Source of the DNA: an uncultured Clostridia bacterium
Lineage (GTDB): Bacteria; Bacillota; Clostridia; Christensenellales; Borkfalkiaceae
Direction of reading: 5' to 3'
Length of the DNA stretch: 8,896 nucleotides
Assembly: GCA_946637575.1 (NCBI GenBank)
Contig: CAMPBJ010000030.1
Coordinates: 1-8,896 of the forward strand
Within the stretch, counting starts at the first letter, position 1. The number at the start of each line of letters is the position of its first letter. A program made the translations under genes and the position numbers. The notes below the pieces were generated by a model. The model saw only the letters and a program-made list of their open reading frames with translations. It had not been told where the DNA came from and did no database searches. Shown one piece after another: positions 1 through 6,068 of the stretch.

Positions 1-925
1 CCGCCGTAAGTATCTTAAAAGTAGAACCCGGTTCGTACACGTCGGACACGAGCCTGTTGCGCGCAAGCGCGTACAAAAGCCCCAGATCTTCGCGCGGAGG
101 CGCGTTTAAGTCGAAGGACGGATAAACGCTCATCGCCCTTACGGCGCCGGATTTGGCGTCTAAAACGAGCATTTGACAGGACTTTGCCTTATGTATTTCG
201 TACGCCTCTTTCATTGCGGTTTCGACCGACCTTTGCACGTCGTAGTCGACGGTGAGTTTTAAGTTAAGCCCGCTGATCGCGGGGGTGTAAGTCGCCTTTC
301 CGCCGTTTACTTCTTTACCCACTATGTCGGTTTCATAGAGTATTTCGCCGTTTATCCCCGAAAGGTATTTGTCGTAATACAGTTCGAGTCCGGATTGTCC
401 CTTTCCGTCCGCCGAAGTAAAGCCCAAAACCGAAGTTAAAAGTTCGCCGTATGGATATACCCTGTAATTGTCTCTCGAATAATAAATACCGTTTAAGCTG
501 TAGGATAAAAGTTTATCTATTTGCTCCTTTTCGACCTGTTTTTTTATCGTGATCTCGCTCGAATTGGTTTTAGTCAGTCTGTCTTCGACGTATTCCCTGC
601 CGATACTTAAAGACTCGGATAACGCGGAGATAAGTTTTTCCCTGTCCGAAACCGCGCTTTTTCTTACGAAAACGGTGTAAGTATCCTTGTTTCCCGCAAG
701 TACGACGCCGTTTGTATCCGTTATCTTTCCGCGCTTTGCGACGACCGGGATCTCTCTCGTCCACTGGTCTATCGCTTTTTCTTGCAGTTCCTCGCCCCAG
801 ATCACCTGAACAAAAAATAATCTGCCCAAAACGAAGACAAACAAAAAGGTTACCGCGATGACGATCGCAAGTAACCTCTTTTGTAAAACCGTTATTGAAT
901 AATCTTTTAATCTGTCCGAACTCAC
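1..925 (-). CDS. Class B penicillin-binding protein (FtsI/SpoVD type), 3' end outside window
   Basis: This is a septal or spore peptidoglycan transpeptidase that cross-links stem peptides outside the membrane. Only the first 308 codons are present. A short cytoplasmic tail is followed by one membrane segment (about residues 18-40), then the N-terminal dimerisation/pedestal domain with the typical VAKRGKITDTNG stretch near 62-73. The transpeptidase domain begins near 245, and the catalytic SxxK motif is seen as EPGSTFK, with Ser301 and Lys304. The SxN and KTG motifs and any PASTA domain lie beyond the edge, so FtsI/PbpB and SpoVD cannot be told apart. The start is a GTG at 925, chosen because it gives a normal short tail before the anchor and because an in-frame stop lies about 30 bases upstream. 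No good Shine-Dalgarno precedes it. It lies 30 bases after ftsL, in the same operon. Confidence 0.93.
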   Translation of the reverse strand, partial: MSSDRLKDYSITVLQKRLLAIVIAVTFLFVFVLGRLFFVQVIWGEELQEKAIDQWTREIPVVAKRGKITDTNGVVLAGNKDTYTVFVRKSAVSDREKLISALSESLSIGREYVEDRLTKTNSSEITIKKQVEKEQIDKLLSYSLNGIYYSRDNYRVYPYGELLTSVLGFTSADGKGQSGLELYYDKYLSGINGEILYETDIVGKEVNGGKATYTPAISGLNLKLTVDYDVQRSVETAMKEAYEIHKAKSCQMLVLDAKSGAVRAMSVYPSFDLNAPPREDLGLLYALARNRLVSDVYEPGSTFKILTA

Positions 926-955
926 GTTATAGTTTATTCGGAAGTCCGCGTTTTA

Positions 956-1585
956 TTACCCGCGAACCATATGGAGTTCTTCTTCGGCAAGATTTATAAC
1001 GTATTCGTCCGAACTTATGTTTTCGATGCGTTCGTAAAGTTCCGCCGCCTCCGCTTTTCTTTCCGAGAGAGTTTCAGCCTTTGCCGTCCTTAAACCGCTT
1101 AACACGGTTAAAACTCCGGTGTTGAGTATTATTAAAGCAAGCACGACAACGACGGCAACGGCGTACATAATGACCAAAGCCTTGCCCTTTCCGTTAAGTT
1201 TATACTTCGCGCCTTCTTTTTCGCGTTCCATGTCCTTAAACACGGTCTCTTTGCCGTCGTTTCCGAACTGCATCGTCGTCGAAGTAGGTCTGATGTCCTC
1301 GTCGCTCATCGAAACGACTTCGGGCGCTTCCGTTTTAAGTTCCGTTTCGACTTTTTCTTCGACGGGTTCGGCGGTCTCTATCTCGGATCTTCTGTCATAG
1401 TTTAAAAGTTTGTCGAGATTTGCCCTCATCGTCGCTCTTCTGTCTTCGACGTTTTCTTCGACCGTTGCCGATTCTAAAGCCACGGGGTCGCTTATTTCGG
1501 TCGTGCGTTCCAAAAGATCGACTCCGCCGCTTAACGCGTAAGCGTCGTCGTATTTTTCTCTTGACGAACGAATCGTTGTATACAT
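956..1585 (-). CDS. ftsL: FtsL-like cell division protein with long cytoplasmic arm
   Basis: This is a probable divisome protein of 209 residues that bridges the early and late division machinery at the septum. The identification rests on position (between rsmH and a class B penicillin-binding protein, the ftsL slot) and architecture: one membrane helix at about 136-155 followed by a short heptad-like extracytoplasmic helix at about 160-190 that ends near the C-terminus. There is no strong sequence signature, as is usual for FtsL. The start is the ATG at 1585, with AAGGAG six bases upstream. The frame stays open upstream, but that part lies inside rsmH and is very basic, unlike this acidic protein. 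FtsL of E. coli and B. subtilis is about 120 residues. Here the cytoplasmic part alone is about 135 residues and rich in Glu, Asp, Ser and Thr. A DivIC-like septum initiator is the alternative. Confidence 0.75.
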   Translation of the reverse strand: MYTTIRSSREKYDDAYALSGGVDLLERTTEISDPVALESATVEENVEDRRATMRANLDKLLNYDRRSEIETAEPVEEKVETELKTEAPEVVSMSDEDIRPTSTTMQFGNDGKETVFKDMEREKEGAKYKLNGKGKALVIMYAVAVVVVLALIILNTGVLTVLSGLRTAKAETLSERKAEAAELYERIENISSDEYVINLAEEELHMVRG

Positions 1586-1591
1586 AGCGCT

Positions 1592-1597
1592 CTCCTT
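1592..1597 (-). promoter_or_regulatory. Shine-Dalgarno of ftsL
   Basis: AAGGAG on the minus strand, six bases before the ATG at 1585. It decides the start against the longer open frame that reaches back to 1756 inside rsmH. Confidence 0.8.
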
Positions 1598-1608
1598 GTT
1601 TATCTTTT

Positions 1609-2547
1609 TTATATCCGTTCCGCTATCCTGAGTTTTGCGGACGCGGATCTGCCGTTTTCTTCTAATTCTTTTTCGCTTGCGGTTATCGGATGCCTCGTGA
1701 TTATCTCTACTTCTTTTTTCTTTCCGCAGACGCACACCGGTAAACTCTTGTCGCATATACAGTCGGTATTCAGGTCGCGGAAAGCGTTTTTAACTATCCT
1801 GTCCTCTAAAGAGTGGAAGGATATAACCGATATTCTTCCCCCGCTTTTTAAAGAACGCATCATATCGACTAACGTTTGATACAGTCCTTCGAGTTCGCCG
1901 TTGACTTCTATCCGAAGCGCCTGAAACGTTCTCTTCGACGGGTGTCCGTCGTGCTGGAACTTTACGGGAACGGCTTTTCTTATTATTTCGTTAAGTTCGC
2001 CGACTGTGTTTATCGGGTGGTTTTTCCTCGTTTCCACGATCGCTCTTGCGATCCTGTCCGCAAACCTTTCTTCCCCGTACTCCGAAAGAATACGTTTTAT
2101 CTCTTTTTCGGGGTATTCGTTTAAGATCGTCCGCGCCGTAAGGGAACTTCCCCTGTCCATGCGCATATCGAGTTCTTTTTCTTCCGCAAGATACGAAAAT
2201 CCGCGGTCTTTATCGTCTAACTGGAAACTCGAAACTCCAAGGTCTAAAATTATTCCGTCAAACGCGTCTATCCCTAAGTTGTTTTTTATCTCGTTAAAGT
2301 TTTTAAAGTTATCTTTTACTATAGTAAATCTGCCGTCGAACTTTTTAAGCCTGTCCTTTGCGCGCTCTATCGCGTAATCGTCAAGGTCGGTCGCAACGAG
2401 TTTTCCGTTCGGGGAACTCCTTTTTAAGATCTCGTAAGAGTGTCCTCCGCCGCCGAGCGTTCCGTCGAAGTATATTCCCCCGTTCTTTACGTTAAGTCCG
2501 TCAACGCTCTCTTTTAACAGTACGGAAACGTGTTTATACTCTTCCAT
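1609..2547 (-). CDS. rsmH: 16S rRNA (cytosine(1402)-N(4))-methyltransferase
   Basis: RsmH (MraW) methylates N4 of C1402 in the 16S rRNA decoding centre, using S-adenosylmethionine, in the cytoplasm. The 312-residue length is normal. Family motifs are all present: the N-terminal HVSVLLKE, the SAM-binding loop DGTLGGGGHS (28-37), the acidic loop ATDLD (52-56), LDLGVSSFQLDDKDRGFSY (101-119), DMRMD (127-131), and SVISFHSLEDRIVK (240-253). A CxC...CxC cluster at 263-274 is also usual in Firmicutes members. The ATG at 2547 lies inside the end of mraZ, overlapping it by 14 bases in another frame. There is no clear Shine-Dalgarno, so translation is probably coupled to mraZ. The gene is followed after 23 bases by ftsL. 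Confidence 0.97.
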   Translation of the reverse strand: MEEYKHVSVLLKESVDGLNVKNGGIYFDGTLGGGGHSYEILKRSSPNGKLVATDLDDYAIERAKDRLKKFDGRFTIVKDNFKNFNEIKNNLGIDAFDGIILDLGVSSFQLDDKDRGFSYLAEEKELDMRMDRGSSLTARTILNEYPEKEIKRILSEYGEERFADRIARAIVETRKNHPINTVGELNEIIRKAVPVKFQHDGHPSKRTFQALRIEVNGELEGLYQTLVDMMRSLKSGGRISVISFHSLEDRIVKNAFRDLNTDCICDKSLPVCVCGKKKEVEIITRHPITASEKELEENGRSASAKLRIAERI

Positions 2548-2971
2548 CTTTTTTAAGAAGGTCGATAGCGTCCGCCAGATCTTCGAACGAAACGTCCTTA
2601 AAGTACTCTTTGTAAACTTCTTCGCTCCAGATCTCGATGTTCGTAGGTCCTTTGCAGACGACGACGTTTTTAACGATCTTCGCGTAGTTCCTTAAATTCT
2701 CGGGAAGAAGTATTCTCCCCTGGTTGTCCTCTTCCGCCTCCCACGAGTTGGAAAGAAGATATCTTGCCGCCTTTATCTGACTTTCTCTGAAACCGTTTAA
2801 GTTCGTCAGAAGTTTGCGGAGCTTGTCCATCTCTTCTTTCGTGTAAACGGAAAGACACCCGCCGACGCCCAAAGTGATAGTGTAGCCCGCGCCTAACTCT
2901 TCGCGGTACTTTGCCGGAATTCTCATCCTGTTTCTTGCGTCTAATTGATGATTGTAATTTTTGCCCGACAA
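2534..2971 (-). CDS. mraZ: Transcriptional regulator MraZ
   Basis: MraZ is a ring-forming DNA-binding protein that controls its own dcw operon by binding short direct repeats at the promoter. The 145 residues hold two SpoVT-AbrB-like domains, each with the family DxxxR motif: DARNR at 11-15 followed by MRIPAKYRE, and DNQGR at 82-86 followed by ILLP. The start is TTG at 2971. The in-frame ATG at residue 16 would cut through the first DxxxR motif, and a G-rich Shine-Dalgarno sits nine bases before the TTG. A GTG seven bases further upstream is out of frame. It is the first gene of the division operon, directly behind a consensus promoter that carries candidate MraZ boxes. Its stop codon lies inside rsmH. 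Confidence 0.95.
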   Translation of the reverse strand: MSGKNYNHQLDARNRMRIPAKYREELGAGYTITLGVGGCLSVYTKEEMDKLRKLLTNLNGFRESQIKAARYLLSNSWEAEEDNQGRILLPENLRNYAKIVKNVVVCKGPTNIEIWSEEVYKEYFKDVSFEDLADAIDLLKKDGRV

Positions 2972-2980
2972 GATACACTA

Positions 2981-2985
2981 CCCCC
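2981..2985 (-). promoter_or_regulatory. G-rich Shine-Dalgarno of mraZ
   Basis: On the minus strand, eight A are followed by GGGGGT, nine bases before the TTG at 2971. It supports the rare TTG start and is the only ribosome-binding-like sequence there. Confidence 0.6.
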
Positions 2986-2997
2986 TTTTTTTTACTA

Positions 2998-3037
2998 TTG
3001 ACAGTAGTATAATATCACCATTTTTGACCACTGTCAA
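2998..3037. repeat. 11-bp imperfect inverted repeat spanning the mraZ promoter
   Basis: TTGACAGTAGT (plus strand, 2998-3008) is matched on the minus strand by TTGACAGTGGT (3037-3027), with one mismatch and 18 bases between. The arms bracket the -10 element, and one arm includes the -35. It could be a two-site operator, or a hairpin in RNA reading through from murI. Confidence 0.6.
3009..3037 (-). promoter_or_regulatory. Vegetative promoter of the mraZ operon
   Basis: On the minus strand a perfect -35 TTGACA (3037-3032) is separated by 17 bases from the -10 TATTAT (3014-3009). Transcription should begin near 3002, giving a leader of about 30 bases before mraZ. A and T tracts just upstream (3041-3057 and 3071-3077), which overlap the end of murI, could act as an UP element. 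Confidence 0.85.
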
Positions 3038-3041
3038 CCCA
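3017..3041 (-). promoter_or_regulatory. Candidate MraZ operator: three GGT boxes with 10-bp period
   Basis: Three pentamers lie on the minus strand, TGGGT (3041-3037), GTGGT (3031-3027) and ATGGT (3021-3017), each separated by exactly five bases. They cover the -35 and the spacer of the mraZ promoter. Known MraZ operators are short direct TGGGN or GTGG-containing repeats at a similar spacing and place. That this is the MraZ site is inference from position and spacing. Confidence 0.55.
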
Positions 3042-3056
3042 TTTTTTTATTTTTTT

Positions 3057-3794
3057 TCATAAATTCGAAATTTTTTTAGAATATTTTTCATAAACTTTTC
3101 GGTTGTGTGTGGCGTAATCTCCGATAAATTTGACCGAAAATTGCTTGTTATTTCCTAATGATTTTGAGGCTTTTAAGAAACTTGCGACAGCCTTTGCGGT
3201 CGATCGTCCCCCGCTTAAACATTGCTTGGGGCAAAAGTGGTCGATAATTTCGGATTTTAGGAAAAGATAGTGTGTGCAACCCAAAATAACGGCGTCATAA
3301 TACCCTTTTTCACGGTGAAAATCACCCTTGCTTTCGGCAAAGTGGGTTTTTAAATCTATTTTACTTTTATCGAAGACGTTGTTTTCTATATCCTTTGCAA
3401 GATACTTCATCGGGGCAAGATCCAAGCCCGTTATCCCCTCGTACTTTTTGCAAGTTCTTTCTGTCGCGATAAGGAGAGTTTTCCCCTTTACGTTAAAGAC
3501 CGGCGGAAAAACGCCGAAAGTTTTTACACCTGTTTCGCTTTCGATCAAAGGCAAAAAGTCCGCGCTTAACGTGTTACAGGCGCAGACCAACGCTTTCGGG
3601 CGGTAGGATTTAAATAATTTGCAATTATCCGTGATTATTCTTTTAAGTATTTCGGTATCTTTACTGCCGTAAGGCGCGTTACCGTTGTCGCCGAAGTATA
3701 TAAAGTGTTCCTTTTTCAGTAGTTTTGTAAGTTCGCTTAAAACCGTAAGACCGCCTATTCCGCTGTCAAAAACAAGTATACTTCCGTCTTTCAT
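3057..3794 (-). CDS. murI: Glutamate racemase
   Basis: MurI converts L-glutamate to D-glutamate, the second residue of the peptidoglycan stem peptide, without a cofactor and by two catalytic cysteines. Visible signatures are VFDSGIGGLTV (8-18, with Asp10 and Ser11), FGDNGNAPYG (34-43), the first catalytic cysteine in CACNT (Cys73), and the second in GCTHY (Cys173, His175). At 245 residues it is somewhat shorter than the usual 260-270. Some stretches are unlike typical MurI: FGVFPPV replaces the usual GVxxPG loop, and the tyrosine of GCTHY is followed by Leu instead of Pro. The ATG at 3794 fits the family N-terminus, but no Shine-Dalgarno precedes it. It lies upstream of and co-directional with the mraZ operon with no terminator between, divergent from rpsT. 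Confidence 0.92.
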   Translation of the reverse strand: MKDGSILVFDSGIGGLTVLSELTKLLKKEHFIYFGDNGNAPYGSKDTEILKRIITDNCKLFKSYRPKALVCACNTLSADFLPLIESETGVKTFGVFPPVFNVKGKTLLIATERTCKKYEGITGLDLAPMKYLAKDIENNVFDKSKIDLKTHFAESKGDFHREKGYYDAVILGCTHYLFLKSEIIDHFCPKQCLSGGRSTAKAVASFLKASKSLGNNKQFSVKFIGDYATHNRKVYEKYSKKISNL

Positions 3795-3823
3795 AGTAAA
3801 TAAGTATGAAATCGGGGGTAAAA

Positions 3824-3842
3824 TTATCTTAAAATAAGATAA
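3824..3842. repeat. Perfect 19-bp dyad between murI and rpsT
   Basis: TTATCTTA (3824-3831) and its exact complement TAAGATAA (3835-3842) are separated by three A. It lies 17 bases upstream of the rpsT -35 and about 30 bases upstream of the murI start. On the murI strand one arm also gives a GATAAT, a possible -10 with only a weak -35 (TTATAA) behind it. Either an operator or part of the murI promoter; it lacks the GC content of a terminator. Confidence 0.5.
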
Positions 3843-3858
3843 AAAGTTATAAATGTAG

Positions 3859-3887
3859 TTGCATTTATCCTTTTTTTATGTTAAAAT
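3859..3887 (+). promoter_or_regulatory. Promoter of rpsT
   Basis: TTGCAT (3859-3864), a 17-base spacer and TAAAAT (3882-3887) lie about 48 bases before the rpsT start. The -10 matches the vegetative consensus in five of six positions; the -35 matches only in its first three. Confidence 0.55.
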
Positions 3888-3917
3888 AAACGAAGTTAAA
3901 AGCATATTACGTTTTAT

Positions 3918-3923
3918 AAGGAG
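3918..3923 (+). promoter_or_regulatory. Shine-Dalgarno of rpsT
   Basis: AAGGAG ends 11 bases before the ATG at 3935. It overlaps the in-frame GTG at 3923, so that GTG cannot be its start codon. Confidence 0.75.
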
Positions 3924-3934
3924 TGCATAAGACT

Positions 3935-4240
3935 ATGCCCAACATCAAATCAGCAAAGAAAAGAGTTTTAGTTAACGACAAAAAGGCGGAACTCAATAAG
4001 TCCGTTCGTTCCGCGGTAAAGACCGCTATGAAAAAGGTTGACGTTTTAGTTGCCGAAGGAAAATACGAAGAAGCGAAAGTCGCTCTCTCCGCCGCTTTTA
4101 AAGCGCTCGATTCCGCTGCGGGAAAGAACATAATTCACGACAACAACGCGGCTAACAAAAAGGCAAAACTTTCCAAAAAGGTAGCGGCTCTCGCCTCCGC
4201 GGAAAAAGCCGATGAAAAACCCGAAAAAGACGCCGAATAA
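3935..4240 (+). CDS. rpsT: 30S ribosomal protein S20
   Basis: S20 is a small basic helical-bundle protein that binds 16S rRNA early in assembly of the 30S body. The N-terminus MPNIKSAKKR is the family hallmark, and the rest is Lys- and Ala-rich helix with NKSVRSAVKTAMKK near 26-39. The protein is 101 residues, against the usual 85-90. The excess is a C-terminal tail of alternating Lys, Glu, Asp and Ala after about residue 88. The start at 3935 is chosen over the in-frame GTG at 3923 on family N-terminus and Shine-Dalgarno spacing. It is a single-gene unit with its own promoter and terminator, divergent from murI and convergent with the amino acid transporter ATPase gene. Confidence 0.97.
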   Translation: MPNIKSAKKRVLVNDKKAELNKSVRSAVKTAMKKVDVLVAEGKYEEAKVALSAAFKALDSAAGKNIIHDNNAANKKAKLSKKVAALASAEKADEKPEKDAE

Positions 4241-4268
4241 TTTAAGACTTAAAACTTTTTAAAAGTAA

Positions 4269-4294
4269 AAAACCACCGAACACTCGGTGGTTTT
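4269..4294. terminator. Bidirectional intrinsic terminator between rpsT and the ABC importer operon
   Basis: The stem AAAACCACCGA (4269-4279) pairs perfectly with TCGGTGGTTTT (4284-4294) around an ACAC loop. On the plus strand it is followed by a T-rich run to about 4309, ending rpsT. On the minus strand it follows the ATPase stop by 13 bases and runs into TTACTTTT, so it can stop both convergent transcripts. Confidence 0.92.
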
Positions 4295-4307
4295 CTTTTT
4301 TTTATTT

Positions 4308-5279
4308 TTACACGAGAACTTTGGACAAAAAGTCTTTAAGCCTCGGATCTTTCGGGTTTCCGAAGAACTCTTTAGGTTCGTTCTCTTCCTTTATCTTTCC
4401 GTCGTCCACAAAAAGCACTCTCGAGGCGACTTCCTTTGCAAACCCTATCTCGTGCGTTACGACGACCATCGTCATACCGTCGTCCGCAAGTTCCTTCATT
4501 AAACCTAAAACTTCTCCGACCATTTCGGGATCGAGCGCGGACGTCGGCTCGTCGAAAAGCATTACGTCCGGTTCCATCATAAGCGAACGGATGATCGCGA
4601 TACGCTGTTTCTGACCGCCGGATAAAGTTGACGGATAGACGTTCTCCTTGTCCTCTAAACCTATTCTTTTTAAGAGAGTCAGCGCCTTCTCTTCCGCCTC
4701 GGCTTTTGTCTTCAATTTTAACTGAACGGGCGCAAGCGTCATATTGCCCATCACCGTAAGATTGTTGAAAAGGTTAAAGTGTTGGAACACCATGCCTATT
4801 TTTTGTCGCGTTAAGTTTACGTTCTGGAAGTACTTTTTATAAAGAGTCTTTATCTCTTTTTTGTACTCCGCACCCTCACTGCGGCGAAGAAGATCGTGTT
4901 CTTTTATGTCCTTTATCACCGTCTTGTCCGCGTCTTCGTCCGTGATAACTGGATTTCTCGCTTTTAACTCTTCGTAAAGTTTTTTGTACGTTTTAGAAAG
5001 CCTTATTATATCGAAGTGCAAATAAGGATCTACGGGGGTTAAAAGTTTTCCTTCGAACCAAATCTCGCCGTAAGTCGGAGTTTCAAGCAGGTTCATACAG
5101 CGGAGAAGCGTGGATTTTCCGCTCCCCGAAGGTCCTAAAATAACGACCTTCTCCCCTTTCTTTATCTCTGTGGAAACGCCTTTTAACACCTCTAACTTAC
5201 CGAAAGTTTTATAGAGACCTTTGACCGCTATAAGACGGTCTTTATCTTTATTCTTTATTATTTCAGTTCCATTACTCAT
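4308..5279 (-). CDS. Polar amino acid ABC transporter ATP-binding protein with internal insertion
   Basis: This is the cytoplasmic ATPase of a polar amino acid importer (GlnQ/ArtR type). In order: Walker [10 protein letters not shown] (49-57), Q-loop in [14 protein letters not shown] (Gln166), signature LSGGQKQR (219-226), Walker [13 protein letters not shown] (239-250) with the catalytic Glu244, and switch His276 in VVVTHE. All catalytic elements are intact. The protein is 323 residues against about 240 for the family. The difference is mostly a charged, helix-rich insertion between Walker A and the Q-loop, roughly residues 82-157, where normal members have a short linker ending in RQKIGMVFQ. 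That ending is present here, so the insertion is clean and in frame. The start ATG overlaps the permease stop as ATGA, so translation is likely coupled. The substrate cannot be named. Confidence 0.93.
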   Translation of the reverse strand: MSNGTEIIKNKDKDRLIAVKGLYKTFGKLEVLKGVSTEIKKGEKVVILGPSGSGKSTLLRCMNLLETPTYGEIWFEGKLLTPVDPYLHFDIIRLSKTYKKLYEELKARNPVITDEDADKTVIKDIKEHDLLRRSEGAEYKKEIKTLYKKYFQNVNLTRQKIGMVFQHFNLFNNLTVMGNMTLAPVQLKLKTKAEAEEKALTLLKRIGLEDKENVYPSTLSGGQKQRIAIIRSLMMEPDVMLFDEPTSALDPEMVGEVLGLMKELADDGMTMVVVTHEIGFAKEVASRVLFVDDGKIKEENEPKEFFGNPKDPRLKDFLSKVLV

Positions 5280-6007
5280 TTATTATCACCCGCACTTAAC
5301 TTTTTCTCGATACGTTTTTGCAGAAATTGCAAGAATAATACCACTATAAGATAAATAACTGCAATGATAATAAGCGGCATATACAATTTAGCACTCTGCG
5401 TAGTTATGTATTTTTGTATCTTCATTAAATCTATTATACCGACATAACCGGCAACAGACGTTTCTTTTACCAAAGTAATAAATTCGTTGAACATTGTCGG
5501 AATTGCAATTTTGAGTGCCTGTGGCAACACTATTCTGAAAAATGTATGAGTCCACGAGAGACCTAAACTCCTGCCCGCTTCCATCTGCCCCTTATCAACG
5601 GACATTATTCCGCCACGAAGGATCTCCGACATATACGCACCGGAATTGATGCCGAAAACCAGAGCGGCAACCCAAACGCCGGCAGTATCTTTGATAGCAA
5701 AGACCGAAGTAGACTTTAACGACACAAAAACTACGAAATACCCTATAAACAACTGTAAAACAACAGGCGTTCCGCGAATTATGGTAACGTATAAACGACC
5801 TATCGTATCGGCTATTCGGATCAAAACATTATTTTTAGGAGCAATTCTTACGCAGGTTATAACAATACCGATCAAAAGCCCTATAATACACGCCAATAAT
5901 GATATGATAATAGTATTGCGTAATCCCTTTAAGTACATCATATAATAATCGTACTTAATAAAGCAATCATAAAAATCTGTCCAAATACTACTGAAAAAAT
6001 TTCCCAT
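5276..6007 (-). CDS. Polar amino acid ABC transporter permease (HisM/GlnP type)
   Basis: This is the inner-membrane channel subunit of the importer, probably acting as a homodimer because only one permease gene is present. It has a hydrophobic segment at 32-54, further segments near 82-97, 111-127 and 210-230, and the EAA loop that docks onto the ATPase at about 143-163 ([20 protein letters not shown]). RGTPVVLQ at 78-85 is also typical of the HisM family. The start chosen is the ATG at 6007, five bases after GGGGT, giving 243 residues. An in-frame ATG at 6019 would add four residues, but it abuts the 3' arm of a strong hairpin and has anti-Shine-Dalgarno sequence just before it. The local composition looks more AT-rich than the ATPase gene. 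The gene overlaps the ATPase start by four bases. Confidence 0.93.
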   Translation of the reverse strand: MGNFFSSIWTDFYDCFIKYDYYMMYLKGLRNTIIISLLACIIGLLIGIVITCVRIAPKNNVLIRIADTIGRLYVTIIRGTPVVLQLFIGYFVVFVSLKSTSVFAIKDTAGVWVAALVFGINSGAYMSEILRGGIMSVDKGQMEAGRSLGLSWTHTFFRIVLPQALKIAIPTMFNEFITLVKETSVAGYVGIIDLMKIQKYITTQSAKLYMPLIIIAVIYLIVVLFLQFLQKRIEKKLSAGDNK

Positions 6008-6012
6008 TTTTA

Positions 6013-6017
6013 ACCCC
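6013..6017 (-). promoter_or_regulatory. Shine-Dalgarno deciding the permease start
   Basis: GGGGT on the minus strand, five bases before the ATG at 6007. It pairs with the 16S tail with one wobble and favours 6007 over the ATG at 6019. Confidence 0.5.
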
Positions 6018-6019
6018 AT

Positions 6020-6050
6020 AAAGGAGCCACAAGTGTCTTGCGGCTCCTTT
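6020..6050 (-). promoter_or_regulatory. Strong intercistronic hairpin between binding protein and permease genes
   Basis: Arms 6050-6037 and 6033-6020 pair over 14 positions around a three-base loop. As minus-strand RNA all 14 pair (one is G-U); as plus-strand RNA that position is an A-C mismatch, which points to minus-strand use. Only UUU follows, so full termination is doubtful. It may protect the binding-protein mRNA or reduce read-through. One arm holds AAAGGAG and the other CUCCUUU, directly before the ATG at 6019. Confidence 0.75.
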
Positions 6051-6068
6051 AATACGTTTTACTTATTC

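Noticed and set aside
570..764. Short minus-strand open frame with a very basic product
   Set aside because: It is a shadow of the penicillin-binding protein gene in another frame; the basic composition comes from the out-of-frame reading.
1586..1756. An N-terminal extension of the ftsL frame by 57 codons
   Set aside because: It lies wholly inside rsmH, is extremely Arg/Lys-rich unlike the acidic ftsL product, and an AAGGAG sits just before the ATG at 1585.
1725..1761. CxC...CxC cluster in RsmH as a possible added metal site
   Set aside because: A similar cysteine cluster is usual in Firmicutes RsmH, so it is a family feature and not a novelty.
2670..2978. Minus-strand open frame starting from GTG at 2978
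   Set aside because: It overlaps mraZ in another frame with no family resemblance; the mraZ frame has both DxxxR motifs.
3923..3934. Start of rpsT at GTG 3923
   Set aside because: The family N-terminus is MPNIKSAKKR, and the Shine-Dalgarno overlaps this GTG.
3907..4131. Minus-strand open frame opposite rpsT
   Set aside because: It is the antisense reading of an unmistakable S20 gene and spans that gene's promoter region.
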